A DNA stretch of 64,000 bases from Lampris incognitus (GCF_029633865.1 NC_079215.1:49607343-49671342), one strand, 5' to 3'. Positions 1-15,274 are shown, counted from the stretch's first letter. Made by a program: numbers and translations. The notes: generated by a model not told the origin, from the letters alone.

Positions 1-6
1 AACACT

Positions 7-165
<159 letters not shown>

Positions 166-170
166 GCTGA

Positions 171-710
171 GCTGGCAAACATACAGAATATATGCATCCT
201 GGACCTAGCAGTTGGACATCTATGAACACAGTAGATCATATTGATATAGTCAAATACAAGGCCCGGAGGAATCTATGTTGTACTAGTTGCCTTTTGCTAA
301 AAGACACATCCAAGCTTGTACAGAGCACTGTTTTTCATCCAAGATCAGAGAGAAGTCGGTGTCCTTAATCTTGCAGGGAATCAAGATTCAGTATCGTCCA
401 TTCTGCGCATAAAGGGGAAACTCTGGTATTTCTATAACCTGAGTCATATTTTCCTGTCGTTAAGAGTCAAACTGAGCAACGGGTAGCAAATCTTTTAAAC
501 TGATTTGGAATTAAACAAGCCAGTGTCAACTGACTACTGCTCACCAAATGCATTTCCACAGGCGTGGAAATTTAGCTTGCCCGTTTGCCCGAGGCGAGCG
601 GTTTGGAGGACAGGCGAGTACGCAAAGGCGAGCATTAGCCCGCTTGGTGAGCAATAATCAATAAGTGCATAACAGATTATGGATGAACGCCTCATAAGGG
701 CGGCACAGTG
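171..710. other. Non-coding stretch without recognised feature
   Basis: No coding exon, RNA gene or clear repeat boundary can be supported here. The part around 558-655 has the look of decayed transposon terminal sequence, but no matching inverted partner was found. Confidence 0.4.
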
Positions 711-1012
711 AAAAGAGCGACACGGTATCCCAGTGGTTAGCACTGTTGCTTCACAGCAAGAAGGTCCTGGGTTCGAACCCCAGGCCATCCCAGGTCCTTT
801 CTGTGTGGAGTCTGCACGTTCTCCCTGTTTCTGCATGGGTGTGCTCCGGTTTCCTCCCACCACCAAAAAGACATACATTTTAGGGTTAACACTCCTTGTC
901 TGTGCCCCTGAGCAAGGCAATGGAAAGAAGAACTGGAGTTGGTCCCTGGGCGCTGCAGCTGCCCACTGCTCCTATACAATAGGATGGGGTAAATGCAGAT
1001 AACAAATTTATT
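711..1012 (+). mobile_element. tRNA-derived SINE (family B head, short tail type)
   Basis: The head resembles a tRNA gene: an A-box-like stretch (CCCAGTGGTTAGCACTG) is followed by a B-box-like GGTTCGAACCC near 770-780. A conserved SINE body follows (CTCCCTGTTTCTGCATGGGT, CGGTTTCCTCCCACCA). The tail around 895-1012 (CTGCAGCTGCCCACTGCTCC) differs from the tail of the other family B copies in the window at 23,562 and 53,824. No clear target duplication was seen. Confidence 0.75.
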
Positions 1013-1921
1013 GTTACTACAGTTTTGTTTTAACCTACAATGACAAAATAAAGGGGCTTTCCTTCTTTCTATTTTCCTCTTGCAGTGTTTTTCCATTTGA
1101 TACGATTTACATCAGAAACGGTGATAAGCACCCGTCCTGCATGTCCTCCACGCCCCCAGCCATGTCCCCCAGGACAGGAACAGCATGGGAAAGACGTTGC
1201 TTACTTTGATCACGTTGGAGGTTTGAACTGGTAATAACACATTCATGCAAAGTTTTTGCTTTTCAGCATGGGGGTTTTGGTATTCCTGTGTTTCATGCTA
1301 TACACAGTGGAAACCACTGATAGTGATCAAAAGGCTCCAGATGGAGTCATTTCTATACTCGTGTTGTTTGTGAAATTACGCAGTTATTGTGATCAAAAAG
1401 TCCACTTAAAGTGATAATTTTGGGTCTTTCATATGTCGGAAATGAAGAAATGCTTATATCAACATATACATTTTTAGATTTGTGGAAAATGACATGCAAG
1501 TCACTATTTTCTGAATTTTACATCAGAATTTATATGTAGATAGTCAAATTTATCCTGTTTAAACTTGAAAAGTGCATTAAATGTTGTGGGCTAGTGAAAC
1601 GTTTGTCTGGGCTAGTAAAAAATTCTGTTTCTCCAGCCCGGCAAGCGCTGTATAGGATGACATTGCAGTTTGGCGTGCAGCAGTTGTTTGATGCAGGTTT
1701 GCTCAGAACCGAATCAGTTTAAACGATTCTGTTGCTCCGTTTGACTCCTAATGGTAGGAAACAGGGCTTCGGTTTAAAAATACCGGCGTTTCCCTTTACG
1801 TCAAGATATAAAATTGCTCCTGTGGCCCCTACGTGCGGAGGAAAGCGCAGAACAAAGGACAGAGGGGGGAAGGAAGGATGAGTAGATGATGGGAGAGCAT
1901 ACCAGAAGATGCTGTGAGGAG
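1013..1921. other. Non-coding, AT-moderate, nothing recognised
   Basis: No exon with convincing splice sites and no complete repeat was seen. The segment near 1590-1650 again resembles decayed DNA-transposon end sequence, but this is not certain. Confidence 0.35.
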
Positions 1922-2680
1922 TTATGAAGGATCTCTCGCTAGCCTAAACAAACTTGAAAGCAAAAGTGCCATTTCTCTTCCACCAATGTCATTTTTCTGG
2001 CTATTCCCCTGACAAAGGCACTTACGGCTCGTTTTCATCTCCCCATTAGGAGGCCGTTTTGTGTGTGAGAGAGATGCAAATTTCTGTGATGAATGTGTTA
2101 TGCTGAAGTGTCTCTCCCTCTCCAACTGTCTGCTTTCTCTCGTCTCTTTCTTTGCACTTTTCTCCCCTCTCATCGGACCACTTTCTTTCGTTTGACTGTC
2201 TGCACATCCTCCATATTTCCCTCTCTCTAAATCCCTCTTGGCAGCCCACCTATTACAGAAGAGAAGGGGGAAAGGTCCCAGATGACATGTCCCAGTGGGA
2301 ATGTTAGCGCTTGTGAAAACCTTTGCTAGCGTCTCCTTTTCCAGTGTTGACCTCAAACGTGAAAATGCCTTTGCCCCCTCTCGTTCCCTCTCCCTTGTTG
2401 CCATGAAACATAAAAATCCTTGCAGATCGAGAATACAGGGTCTTTGGTGTTGCGGCGGCGTAGTAAAATCGTTTATAGTGGCTCGCGAGGACACTGGCTC
2501 CCCTTGCCCCAAACATTCGATAGCTAAAACGTGGCCACGAGAGGGCCCACGGGGATTCGTCTGGGGCCAACATGGTGCCCAGTCGCTTGTATAGCTGGGC
2601 TTCTGTAAACACCAAGGCCTATTAGTCACTGGGAAAAGCAAAATACCCCCCTCCTGTAAAGCACCCAAACAAAATACCAA
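1922..2680 (-). other. Unexplained 252-codon open frame
   Basis: A single minus-strand frame stays open for 252 codons from an ATG at 2680. This is longer than expected by chance in non-coding DNA of this size. The translation shows no domain I recognise, no signal peptide and no membrane segment; it is rich in Arg, Glu and Ser between residues 90 and 200. Other frames over the same bases are also fairly long, which suggests stop-poor composition rather than selection. I would not call it a gene without transcript support. Confidence 0.12.
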
Positions 2681-4529
<1,849 letters not shown>

Positions 4530-4539
4530 AGAAATAGCC

Positions 4540-4934
4540 CCCCCCCTCCCTTCTTCTCCCCCCCCATTTGAATTTGGCGAATTACCCCACTCTTCCGAGC
4601 CGTCCTGGTCGCTGCTCCACCCCCTCTACCTGCAGATTACCACGTGCCTCCTCCGATACATGTGGAGTCGCCAGCCGCTTCTTTTCACCTGACAGTGAGG
4701 GGTTTCACCAGGGGGCCGTAGCGCGTGGGAGGATGACGCTATCCCCCCCCCAGTTCCCCCTCCCGAACAGGCGCCCCGACCGACCAGAGCAGGCGCTAGT
4801 GCAGCGACCAGGACACATACCCACATCCGGCTTCCCCACCTGCAGACACGGCCCGACCAAGCCGGAGGTAACACGGGGAATCGAACCGGCGATCCCCGTG
4901 TTGGTAGGCAACGGAATAGACCGCCACGCCACGC
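4540..4934 (-). mobile_element. tRNA-derived SINE, family A, copy 1
   Basis: Inverted copy of a ~430 bp SINE that occurs six times in the window. Read on the minus strand it starts with a tRNA-like head carrying the B-box-like GGTTCGATTCCCC, then the shared body (TGTCCTGGTCGCTGCACTAG, GTGGTAATCTGCAGGTAGAG region) and a tail ending near 4550. It is flanked by a 10-bp target duplication with one mismatch, AGAAATAGCC at 4530-4539 and AGAAATAACC at 4935-4944. A short stretch just after the head is missing compared with the other copies. Confidence 0.9.
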
Positions 4935-5089
4935 AGAAATAACCCTCTTGCTTAGGTCGTCAGGATTTACATGTTACAAAATATTCCGACGTCGAACAGC
5001 TCCTCACACACTTGCAGTGCCGTTTTGGTCTCGAAGGACCGAAAAGGGGGACTAAATAAATAAGTAAATCGACCCACTAACTCAGCAGA

Positions 5090-5370
5090 CTACTCCCGCC
5101 CCGAGCGGCCGGAGTGACTTTTTTTGCGGCTTCGCTGGATGAGCGAAGCGTTGCGATATCTCGCGGTGCCTGAACGTTTCAGTCATCTGTTTTAACCGCG
5201 CTCTATATTCCCGCCCTTTGATGCTGGCGCAACAAGAGAGGCGCGCTGACGACAGCTGGCGGCGCGGCCGCTGCTGCAACCTCCTCCGCTGCGCTAATGA
5301 CGAGATTACGTCTGCAAGACCGCCAAACGCAGCCGCTGCGTGCGCACTAATCCCGGGTTTCGTCACCTAG
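5090..5370. promoter_or_regulatory. CpG-dense island without an assigned gene
   Basis: CpG dinucleotides are packed in this stretch (GGCGGCGCGGCCGCTG near 5257) in contrast to the AT-rich flanks. Such islands usually mark promoters. A minus-strand frame over it is open for 94 codons, but its Ala/Arg-rich product matches no family I know. No splice-linked coding exon is visible on either side. Confidence 0.4.
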
Positions 5371-5437
5371 TTTGGTCAAAAGAAGGAGCTATTCCGAGAT
5401 TCGAGAAGCTAATTTTGTTTTTAAGTTAGATGTGCAT

Positions 5438-5496
5438 TTCTTCTTCTTCTTCTTCTTCTTCTTCTTCGTCTTCTTCTTCTTCTTCTTCTTCTTCTT
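5438..5496. repeat. (TTC)n microsatellite
   Basis: About 19 TTC units with one interrupting CGT. Confidence 0.97.
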
Positions 5497-5837
5497 TTTG
5501 TCAAGGACGTGGCATATTTAAAGAAATGCACTTGATGGGGTGGAAGAGGTTAAAATAAGGGAAACCCTGTTTTAATTTCAAATCGCCTCCTGTCACGCTA
5601 ACCTCTTTATTCTCCGCTTGACTGGGCTGGTACGATGCCCATTTCGCCCGAGTCCTTATCCGGCTCATAGATCTATCTAACATTTTATGAAAGAAGGCAC
5701 AGAGAAAGAGAGGGAGAGATTCGGTGGGGGGGGGGGGGGGGGGCGTGGAAATGAAGGAGTGGGAGTAAAAGAGGAAAGGAGGGAAACAGAGGAAAGCAGT
5801 AAAAGGGTTTTCAGGCCCGTGCTTGTCTCCTGCTACT

Positions 5838-6133
5838 CAGTGGTGGATCTAGAGATTTTTTCCTGGGGTGGTAAAGGGGTGGCATGAGGTTCAAGGAGGG
5901 GGGGCAACGGACATTATTCTAAACGTATTACTATGCACAACTCGGATTTCATCGAATGTATTTTGTTCTCTACTGTTTGAGATGAGTTTGGTGCGGGTCT
6001 CATTGACCTTCACCATGCATGTACATAAAATATACTTTAAAAACATATTATCTCATTTATATATGGGGTGGCAACAGGGGTGGCAAGACTGTGTCCCAGA
6101 GGTGGCAGCTGCCACCCCGTAGATCCGCGCCTG
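5838..6133. mobile_element. Non-autonomous hAT-type MITE with perfect 8-bp target duplication
   Basis: The element starts CAGTGGTGGATCTA and ends with the near-inverse TAGATCCGCGCCTG, giving imperfect terminal inverted repeats of about 14 bp. It is flanked on both sides by the identical octamer CTGCTACT (5830-5837 and 6134-6141). An 8-bp duplication and CAG..CTG ends are characteristic of hAT transposons. There is no transposase, so it depended on a partner element. The interior carries repeated GGGGTGGCAA-like motifs at both ends. Confidence 0.9.
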
Positions 6134-6141
6134 CTGCTACT

Positions 6142-7960
6142 CTCCTCGCCCTCACCTTATCGGTGCCTTAGCTGCACGTTTTGCTAATTAGCCCTGAATG
6201 CAAAGTGGGGCTGACACTGGATGATCTGGCATTCATTTTCATTCTTACTGGTTTCTGCCTCTCCCACGTTCTCCTTGCTTCAAGAAAAGAGACGGAATTC
6301 TGTGGGCCGAGAAGAAAGAGAGCAACATGATCCTCGGCTGAGTGTTCCAGAGGATCAGCACGACTGCCGTGTGGTTGTAATGTCATAGTCCGACCATCTC
6401 CTCTGATTACCAGCACGTCTCCAGAGAGGTCCATGAGGGCACAGTAGTTGGTGAATGTGTGTGTGCACATGTGTAAGTGTTTATGTGCAGGCGCATGTGT
6501 GTCTGTGTGTATACATGCAGGATCTCCTCTATAACTGCAAGATCCAAACATCCCCAGAAAAGACGGGTAAACCCAAATAAATGGTCAGCTTTCACAACAT
6601 CTTCTCATTAAGACAATATTTTTAGGGTGCTGGAGTGTTTGAGATTAGAGTAAGCTAAAGGTTTGGATGAAGGTTAAGATAAGGTGGGCTCTACACTGGT
6701 GAAGATTTAAGTTTTAAATTTGAGAAGTGGGAGCGTGCCAACTAAAATTCACTTCAAATCAACTGGATGCGTGTGCTAGTGGGTACTTGTGCATGCATGT
6801 GCGTTTGTGTGTGTCATTCATTAACCCATCCACACAGTCACACACACACACGCACACACGCACATATCTTCAGACAACAGGCATCGTGTCTGTGATGTGT
6901 GTTGAGTCTGGCACGGGAGGAATGAACTGATTATCCCGGCATCCATCTTTCGGATTGACTGCGACATTTTTTTCTGGAGCAGAGCTGAGCTGGGGGGTGG
7001 GGGGGGTGGAGAATGTGGTGTGCCTTGTGGAGGACAAGTTGTATGATGTGTTACAGCCCCACGGAGCCAAGAGGGGTGTCAGTAACACACAGTTACCCCT
7101 ACAAAGCTCTCAGTCTGGATCTCATTAGGTCTGTAGTCTGCCAGCGCTGGACTGAACACATCCTGAAGCCACACTTACCCAACAAAGCCCCAGTGCTGAG
7201 ACACAGCCAGACTCTGGAGAAATAGACCACATCACCAAGAGGCTGCTCACTGACCCTAATCACCCTTACAGTAAAGTATGGAAACCGCTAGATGAGGACT
7301 GTGGATGGATTCAGATGTCTACCGACAAACTGCACATGTGGTGGAAAAGGCAGACAGATAGGAAAAAGATCTAGATAAAAAACAGTTGGACACAAACGCA
7401 CGTACAGCACGGAAGAACAAATTCACACATACTGTAAGAGCAGGTACACACACATGCACGCACACACACACACACAGAGTAAACCCTGGTTAACTTTGGT
7501 GTGTTATCTGCTCTCATCGGGGGTTAATTGGACCAATAGGGGGACCATTTCCTCTGAGAATGAAGCTTAATTGTGATGGGTCATTACTTGTGGACTCTTC
7601 TCTCCCGAGAAACCTCACTACCAATGTCAAAGGAAGACCAGATCCACAACACTCCTCTTCCACCATCCCCGCTTTCTCTCCAAGGCCATCTTTTTTCTCC
7701 ATTCTGTCCTTTTTCTCCATTCTGGCCCATTTAGGCTTCCATTCACACTAAGCCACGCTTTGGCTTTGGTGCTGAAAACAGATTTTTTTTTCAAAACAAA
7801 AAAAAACGTTTTCCAGACTGGATAAATTTGAAAATGCCAGTAGCGTAGATGGGGAATGATTGCCCTACGTTAATAGCGTTTCAATATGGACGGCAAACTT
7901 TTCCTAAACAATGTAAATGCTGGTGTGGATAGAAAACTCTTGACCTGTTTTTTTGACATG
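6142..7960. other. Non-coding stretch with short CA/GT tracts and a possible decayed coding trace
   Basis: Contains GT/CA tracts near 6460-6520 and 6837-6866. Between about 7000 and 7375 two plus-strand frames read like worn coding sequence (LIRSVVCQRWTEHILKPHL, then KPLDEDCGWIQMSTDKLHMW) but in different frames and with stops. I do not recognise the parent protein. It may be a fragment of an old pseudogene or transposon. Confidence 0.2.
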
Positions 7961-7975
7961 AAAATGCCATTTTCC

Positions 7976-8418
7976 GGGGCGTTCGGGTAATGTAGCGGTC
8001 TATTCCGTTGCCTACGAATACAGGGATCGCCGGTTCAAATCCCCATGTTACCTGCGGCATGGTCAGGCGTCCCTACAGACACAATTGGCCGTGTCTGCGG
8101 GTGGGAAGCCGGATGTGGGTATGTGTCCTGGTCGCTGTACTAGCGCCTTCTCTGGTCAGTTGGGGCGCCTGTTCAGGGGGGAGGGGGAACTGGGGGGAAT
8201 AGCGTGGTCCTCTCACACGCTACATCCCCCTGGTGAAACTCTTCACTGTCAGGTGAAAAGCGGCTGGCGACTCCACATGTATTAGAGGAGGCAAGTGGTA
8301 GTCTGCAGCCCTCCTCGGATCAGCAGAGGGAGTGGAGCAGCGACCAGGACGGCTCGGAAGAGTGGGGTAATTGGCCAGATACAACTGGAGAGAAAAAGAA
8401 GGGAAAAAAAAGAAAAAG
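7976..8418 (+). mobile_element. tRNA-derived SINE, family A, copy 2
   Basis: Full-length copy: tRNA-like head with A-box region (GGTAATGTAGCGGTCTATTC) and B-box-like GGTTCAAATCCCC, shared body and A-rich tail. It is flanked by a 15-bp target duplication with one mismatch, AAAATGCCATTTTCC at 7961-7975 and AAAATGCCATCTTCC at 8419-8433. The long duplication and A-rich end show LINE-driven retrotransposition. Confidence 0.93.
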
Positions 8419-8433
8419 AAAATGCCATCTTCC

Positions 8434-9150
8434 AGTTATCTGGATTAGCGTTGACATGGGCTAAGATAAGTTCTCAGCTCATCCCCTCGGCTGAGGCCTC
8501 CATGAATGACCATGTAAGCAGTTCAAGGATCCATATAAATCACCACTGAATGGCCCCCAAACCCCGGTAAGTAGGCTGGAAAACCCAAACAAACAATGTT
8601 ACAATGAGCATTCAGACCGCTCTTAGATCTCGTAGCGTTTCGCCGAACCCAATGAGTGATCGGATACTGGGAAGTAAACGTCATGCATCTGTGAGACTAT
8701 GGAAACCTTGGGGAGAAAAGCTTAAAGAGAGAGCGCCGAGTTAAGACGCAGAGAGTGGCCCTCTGCTTTAAACAGTATGTGTATGCGTTGTGAGTGAGAC
8801 AGAGAGATAGAGCGAGCAAGTGAAACAGAAGAGCGGGACAGAGAAACTTTAAATGCTACCAGTGAGGAATGTTGCCTTATCAGCCCAGGCCTGGCTGGTC
8901 TGATGTCAGGGACTTATCAGAGAAGCCAGATCAAAAACTGTGTGCTGAGAAAGACTGCAGGGGAGCAGGCAGTAACATACGAGACTCAACTGTTGAGGTG
9001 ATGAGAAACAAACTGAAGGGAAACACCACTTTAACAACGTTTTAAGGGTCAATATGCAATTTCTACTTCTTAGTAGTGATTCAAAAAGAAACAAAACAAG
9101 AACACAGTATCATCACAGTATCATCACGGTTGCAACTCTTTACAAAGTTT
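8434..9150. other. Non-coding, nothing recognised
   Basis: No exon or complete repeat can be supported. Confidence 0.35.
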
Positions 9151-9594
9151 GTTACCACTTTACAATAAGACTACGCTTATAAAGGATTAATGGTTTATAA
9201 TTGGGTTATTGATTAGCTTGTAAACACTATAAATCATTAATAAGCAATTGTAAACAAGCTATAACAGTTTTCATACGTCGATGCAGGATCACTATTTGGC
9301 ACGATCAAGTTACTGCTGCACTTTTTATCTATTCAACAAAAACAAATATCTGATGAAGATGACAGGTATAAATGCTGGCTGATGCAGAAGACAGAGTAAA
9401 CTAAGTAACCAATGAGATCTGTGGCTCAACAGTACAGATAAATGTGGGCTCACTATTTGGCAAGCAACAGATCACTGTTGCCTTTTTATCTAATGTGTTT
9501 TAACAGCTTATTAATCATTTATAAAGTGTTCAAACCTAATTAATAAACTAATTATAAACACTTCATAAGGGTAGTCTTATTGTAAAGGGGTACC
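9151..9594. mobile_element. TIR MITE, copy 1
   Basis: AT-rich 444-bp element. Its left end (GTTACCACTTTACAATAAGA) is the inverted complement of its right end, which in reverse reads GGGTACCCCTTTACAATAAG, giving terminal inverted repeats of about 30 bp. A second copy of the same family lies at 38,509-39,053. It has no transposase and its superfamily is not clear. Confidence 0.8.
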
Positions 9595-10455
9595 CAAAAT
9601 GGTGTATGCGCTGTTAAACATGAGGCGAATGGTGCTCTCAAACAGGGAAGTGTTTACCGTGTCAACACAAAGAATCCATATGAGCAATTTGTTCACTATT
9701 TGCTATTCATGACTTAGGAAATGAAAATTTTCAGTCAGCTCCAAGCTGTGACGTGATTCTTACATATTTTAAGGATGAACATCCATGGTAGTCCGTTTTG
9801 TGGTGGCTGTTAAGTACAATTATACTGTAGTTTTAGTTGTGTTGTACAGTTTTCTTTCGTAATTTAATAAGATATCTTAGGCAAATGTTTATATTCTCAA
9901 TTACCTTATTTGTTCCTCTCTCATTGTACTTTAGCATCACCCATTTGAAAGTGAAGGATTGGCCCGCCCTGGAACAAAGTTCTCACAACTTGACCTCCTG
10001 AACGCCATGCATATCATGTACTCGACTTCCCATGTGGAAACCACAAACTCACGAGTTACATTTGAGGACGACATAAATGTCAGTTTGTGAGTGAGTGAGG
10101 TGTCAGGTTCATGAGGTGCATCTAAAGAAAAGCCTACGGCATAACTAGATAATCATATATCCTGAAGGTTCAGGCGTAATCTCATTCTTGTTATGGTCCA
10201 AGACCTGAGCTGCAGATATTCCCCTATCTCTCTCCATCCTATAATTCGTATTAAACAAAGCAAACATGCCAACTAATGAATTGTAAAAATCAAATGAAGG
10301 TTTGAGACGTTCCAGACAAAGTTGTGAAATAAAAATTATGGATTGTGTCCATGAGAGGTATGGGACAGTTCACGGGCAGAACGGTGCCATCAGAGTTATG
10401 TGTTCTCAATTCTCCAGCCGGAGGTGGTCCTGAGTTCACAAAGTTTCCCCTAGAA
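9595..10455. other. Non-coding, nothing recognised
   Basis: No supported feature. Confidence 0.3.
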
Positions 10456-10647
10456 CAGGGGTGGGCAAACTTTTTGGCTCAAGGGCCACACTGGGTTTTA
10501 GAAATTGAAAGAAGGGCCACTAATACTAGTTGATGAGGGGGGGGAATTAACTAGCATAAATTACATGAATGTGAAATCTGTTTCCCAAAAAGTAATGAAA
10601 ATAAACTCACCCCCGAGTGCTTGATTTAATGGGAACAGTGTTGCTGG

Positions 10648-12550
10648 TCACCTTTTTTTTGCGAGCGCATCAAAGTCCGGTGTGAATTTTGTTGTGGCAA
10701 TTCGCAGGGCAGAGCTCAAGTGTTCATCAGTAAGCTGGGCTCTGTGACGTGCTTTGTTGATGTTCGTCACACTGAACGTTTGTTCACACACATAGGTAGA
10801 GCCAAATAACACCAGCTTCTTCTGTGCCATCTCTCGGATGTTTGGAAACTTGGTCTCGTTCAGTGAGGCATATAACTCATCCAGTTTGACAGAGTTGAAT
10901 TTCTCATTCAAGACAGAGTCACACTGGAGATCAATCAGCTCCAATTGCAGTTCCTGTGGTGCTGTCTCATAGTTGAGTGACAGGGGACATGACACCAGCT
11001 GCTGTGACTTCATAATCTTTTCAAAACCAGAGAATCGACGACGGAATTCTCCGTGCAGGTCGTTCAGTGATTTGTTGTATTTCTTTGCATGCTGAGCGCC
11101 TCTTCCAGCGTCGCTAGTGTCAGGAAATGAGCGAATGATTTGTTCATTACCTGCCTTGAGAACAAAGTTAACTTGGCTTTGAAGGCTTTCACGTTCAAGT
11201 ACAGTTCATGCAGCAATACATCCTTCCCTTGTAGCTTCACGTTCAGCTCGTTCATGTGTTCCAAAATGTCCACAGCGAATGCAAAATCGCAAAGCCAGCC
11301 TGCGTCGTTCAGCTCAGGAAACTCGTCGGCTTTCCCCATTGACTCCAGAAACGAGCCGATCTCCCATCTGAGCTGCCACACTCGCTGCCACACTTTCCCC
11401 AAACTTAGCCAACGGACACTGGAGTGGCAAAGTAAGCCATGGTGGTCAGCACCAGTTTCTTCAAGGAATTTAATGAATTGACGATGGCTAAGTCCCCTCG
11501 CCCGTGTGAAGTCCATAAGTGTTACAACTGGCTTCACTACGTGATCAAGCTGCAATAGTTTTGCACAGGGCTTCCTGGTGGATAATACTGTAGCGAATTC
11601 GGGGGGCAACCACAGGAACTGCCGCGGCCGGGACGCGAACCCGTATCGCAGGAGACATCACTAACCGCTAGACTAAAGGGTCAGACCCGCCAGCCAGCGG
11701 CCAGCGTGTCTTCTTATCCATGCACGTTACAATACAATGTAGGAAAATTACCTCCGACTCAGGTCCTCTTCTTTCACCTTGTCCTGGATTCTTTTCAGCA
11801 GTCCGACGTCTTTTCCTGTTAAATTTGGCGATCCATCTGTGCTGACATTTGCCAGTTTACACCAAGGTAGCTTCAGCCTCTCAGTGCAACCAGACAGCCT
11901 GTCGTATAAATCTGATCCTCTCGTTGTGCCTTTCATGGACTCCATGGATAAAAACTGCTCCGTGATTTCAAAATTGTCATTAATTCCTCTGACAAAAATT
12001 AAGAGGTGCGCAGTGTCCTTATGTCACTGCTTTCATCCAGTGCTAACGAATAAAACTTAAAGGACTCTGCTTTCTCGATTAACCCACAAGCCACGTCTTC
12101 GTCGGTCAGTTCTTTTCGGCGAGTCACTCTTAAGCGCAACAAGCTTATGTTTTCAAGTTTGCTTTTGCTCTCTGGACACAGAAGACTTGCTGTCTCCACC
12201 ATGCATTGCTTCAAATACTCTCCGTCAGAGAAAGGCTTGCTCTCTTTCGCTAATGTATATGCCAGTAGATAACTTGCCTTTGTGCTGGACTCCTGAATTG
12301 TAGACTGTCGGGTAAAAATACTTTGCCGAGACTGTAAATTGGCTACTAACCTCGAAGCTGTACTCGCCCTTTTCTTGGGATGACAGATTGCTAGGTAGTT
12401 AGCATGCTTGGTGGAAAAGTGGCGGCTGATATTGTATTCCTTGAATACCGCAACGTTTTCTTGACAAATCAGACATATGGCCTTTGATCGGACTTCAGTG
12501 GAAAAACATTTTTTGCCGCCCACTCTTTCTTAAAAACCCGGCACTCGCTG
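10648..12550 (-). pseudogene. hAT transposase remnant (GTF2IRD2/ZBED-like)
   Basis: Four minus-strand stretches in different frames make up one decayed transposase. The N-terminal piece (about 12,523 down to 12,003) has a BED-type zinc finger with CLIC and a HFSTKH motif, then ALDESSD, the start of the RNase H-like catalytic fold. The next (11,945-11,748) reads ANVSTDGSPNLTGKDVG. The third (about 11,588-11,064) contains LDHVVKPVV and SVRWLSLGKVWQRVW. The last (11,013-10,648) is the C-terminal hAT dimerisation segment, with EQTFSVTNINKARHRAQLTD. At least two frame changes plus the solo LTR insertion make it inactive. Relation to GTF2IRD2-type hAT proteins is from remembered family sequence. 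Confidence 0.85.
11589..11731 (-). mobile_element. Solo LTR with internal Pol III A and B boxes
   Basis: A 143-bp TG...CA segment interrupts the hAT transposase and is flanked by the 4-bp duplication ATAC (11,585-11,588 and 11,732-11,735), as expected for an LTR-retrotransposon solo LTR. On the minus strand it carries TAGTCTAGCGG (11,665-11,675), a perfect A-box, and GGTTCGCGTCC (11,631-11,641), 10 of 11 with the B-box consensus, at tRNA-like spacing. The same layout, start (TGTAA) and a shared AAGACACG motif occur in the LTRs of the element at 60,613-60,984, so it is a diverged relative. Confidence 0.8.
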
Positions 12551-12925
12551 GTCTGTTCATTTAGTGAAAGTAGGCGATTGCTACATGCGTGAAGGTCAAG
12601 GCAGGTCAGGTGAGGAGATGAGTGACCCTTGGCCTCTACATTAGAAAAGGCCGGTTGTATTTGCAGCGCGCCATCTAGTGGAACCAACCGTAACGTATTG
12701 CTGGGGTAAAAAAAAAAAGTCATTTAAATTAATTATAGTATTAATTTAAATGCCTGACGGGCCGGATTAAACAGCCCAACGGGCCGTATGTGGCCCGTGG
12801 GCCGTAGGTTGCCCACCCCTGCTCGACAGTCTTAACGCAGCTATTAGGGGCATTGAAAATATTAACACAAGAAGTAAAACTCGGAGCCGTCAGTACTGCC
12901 AACCAATAATAATCCATTCATCCCC

Positions 12926-12956
<31 letters not shown>
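12926..12956. repeat. (ATT)n microsatellite
   Basis: About ten ATT units directly before the dispersed repeat at 12,957. Confidence 0.95.
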
Positions 12957-12957
<1 letters not shown>

Positions 12958-13310
12958 TTTCAGCCAGTTGCACTTGATTCAACTCCTTTGGATAACCATG
13001 ACCTGGATGAATAAGAATATTCACAGACATTCTTTCGGCTTGTTCCCATCTCAGGGGTTGCCACAGCGGATTTGACAGTTTCCATCGGTACCCTGTTGAG
13101 GGCACAGCACCGATGGCGGTCGTTGTTAACCTGGGCCTTGTATGGTCTTGTCAATCCGCATAATGATTTGGCAAAAGTTTACGTCGGATGCCCATCCTAA
13201 CACAACCACTAACCCTATGGACGGGGCCACAGGTAAAAGCGCTGGATGCCATCCCAGTATTCATGGACTTGCGCCCATGCCTGTCGCCATAAACACATAC
13301 CTAGCTTAGA
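12957..13310 (+). repeat. Dispersed repeat family C, copy 1
   Basis: Shares long blocks with 24,061-24,345 (GCTTGTTCCCATCTCAGGGG, GGATGCCATCCCAGTATTCA), and its first 60 bases are found inverted at 59,190-59,255. The segment contains no coding frame. It is a common type of fish interspersed repeat, but I cannot assign its class. Confidence 0.75.

Positions 13311-15274
<1,964 letters not shown>

Larger units (their letters stand above)
10456..12821 (-). mobile_element. hAT (Charlie-like) DNA transposon, broken, with an inserted solo LTR
   Basis: The ends CAGGGGTGGGCAAAC and GTTGCCCACCCCTG form the terminal inverted repeats typical of Charlie-group hAT elements, with CGGGCC-rich subterminal sequence at the right end. 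The flanks (CCTAGAAC and CTCGACAG areas) no longer show an obvious 8-bp duplication, so the insertion is old. The transposase lies on the minus strand. A solo LTR (11,589-11,731) has inserted in the middle of the transposase region. Confidence 0.92.

Noticed and set aside
558-1655. A hAT element with a SINE nested in it
   Set aside because: Both edges look like transposon ends, but they are not inverted copies of each other and no 8-bp duplication was found.
4568-4942. Pro/Arg-rich 124-codon open frame
   Set aside because: It lies wholly within a SINE; the same peptides (VGMCPGRCTS, LVGRGACSGG) recur at every SINE copy in various frames.
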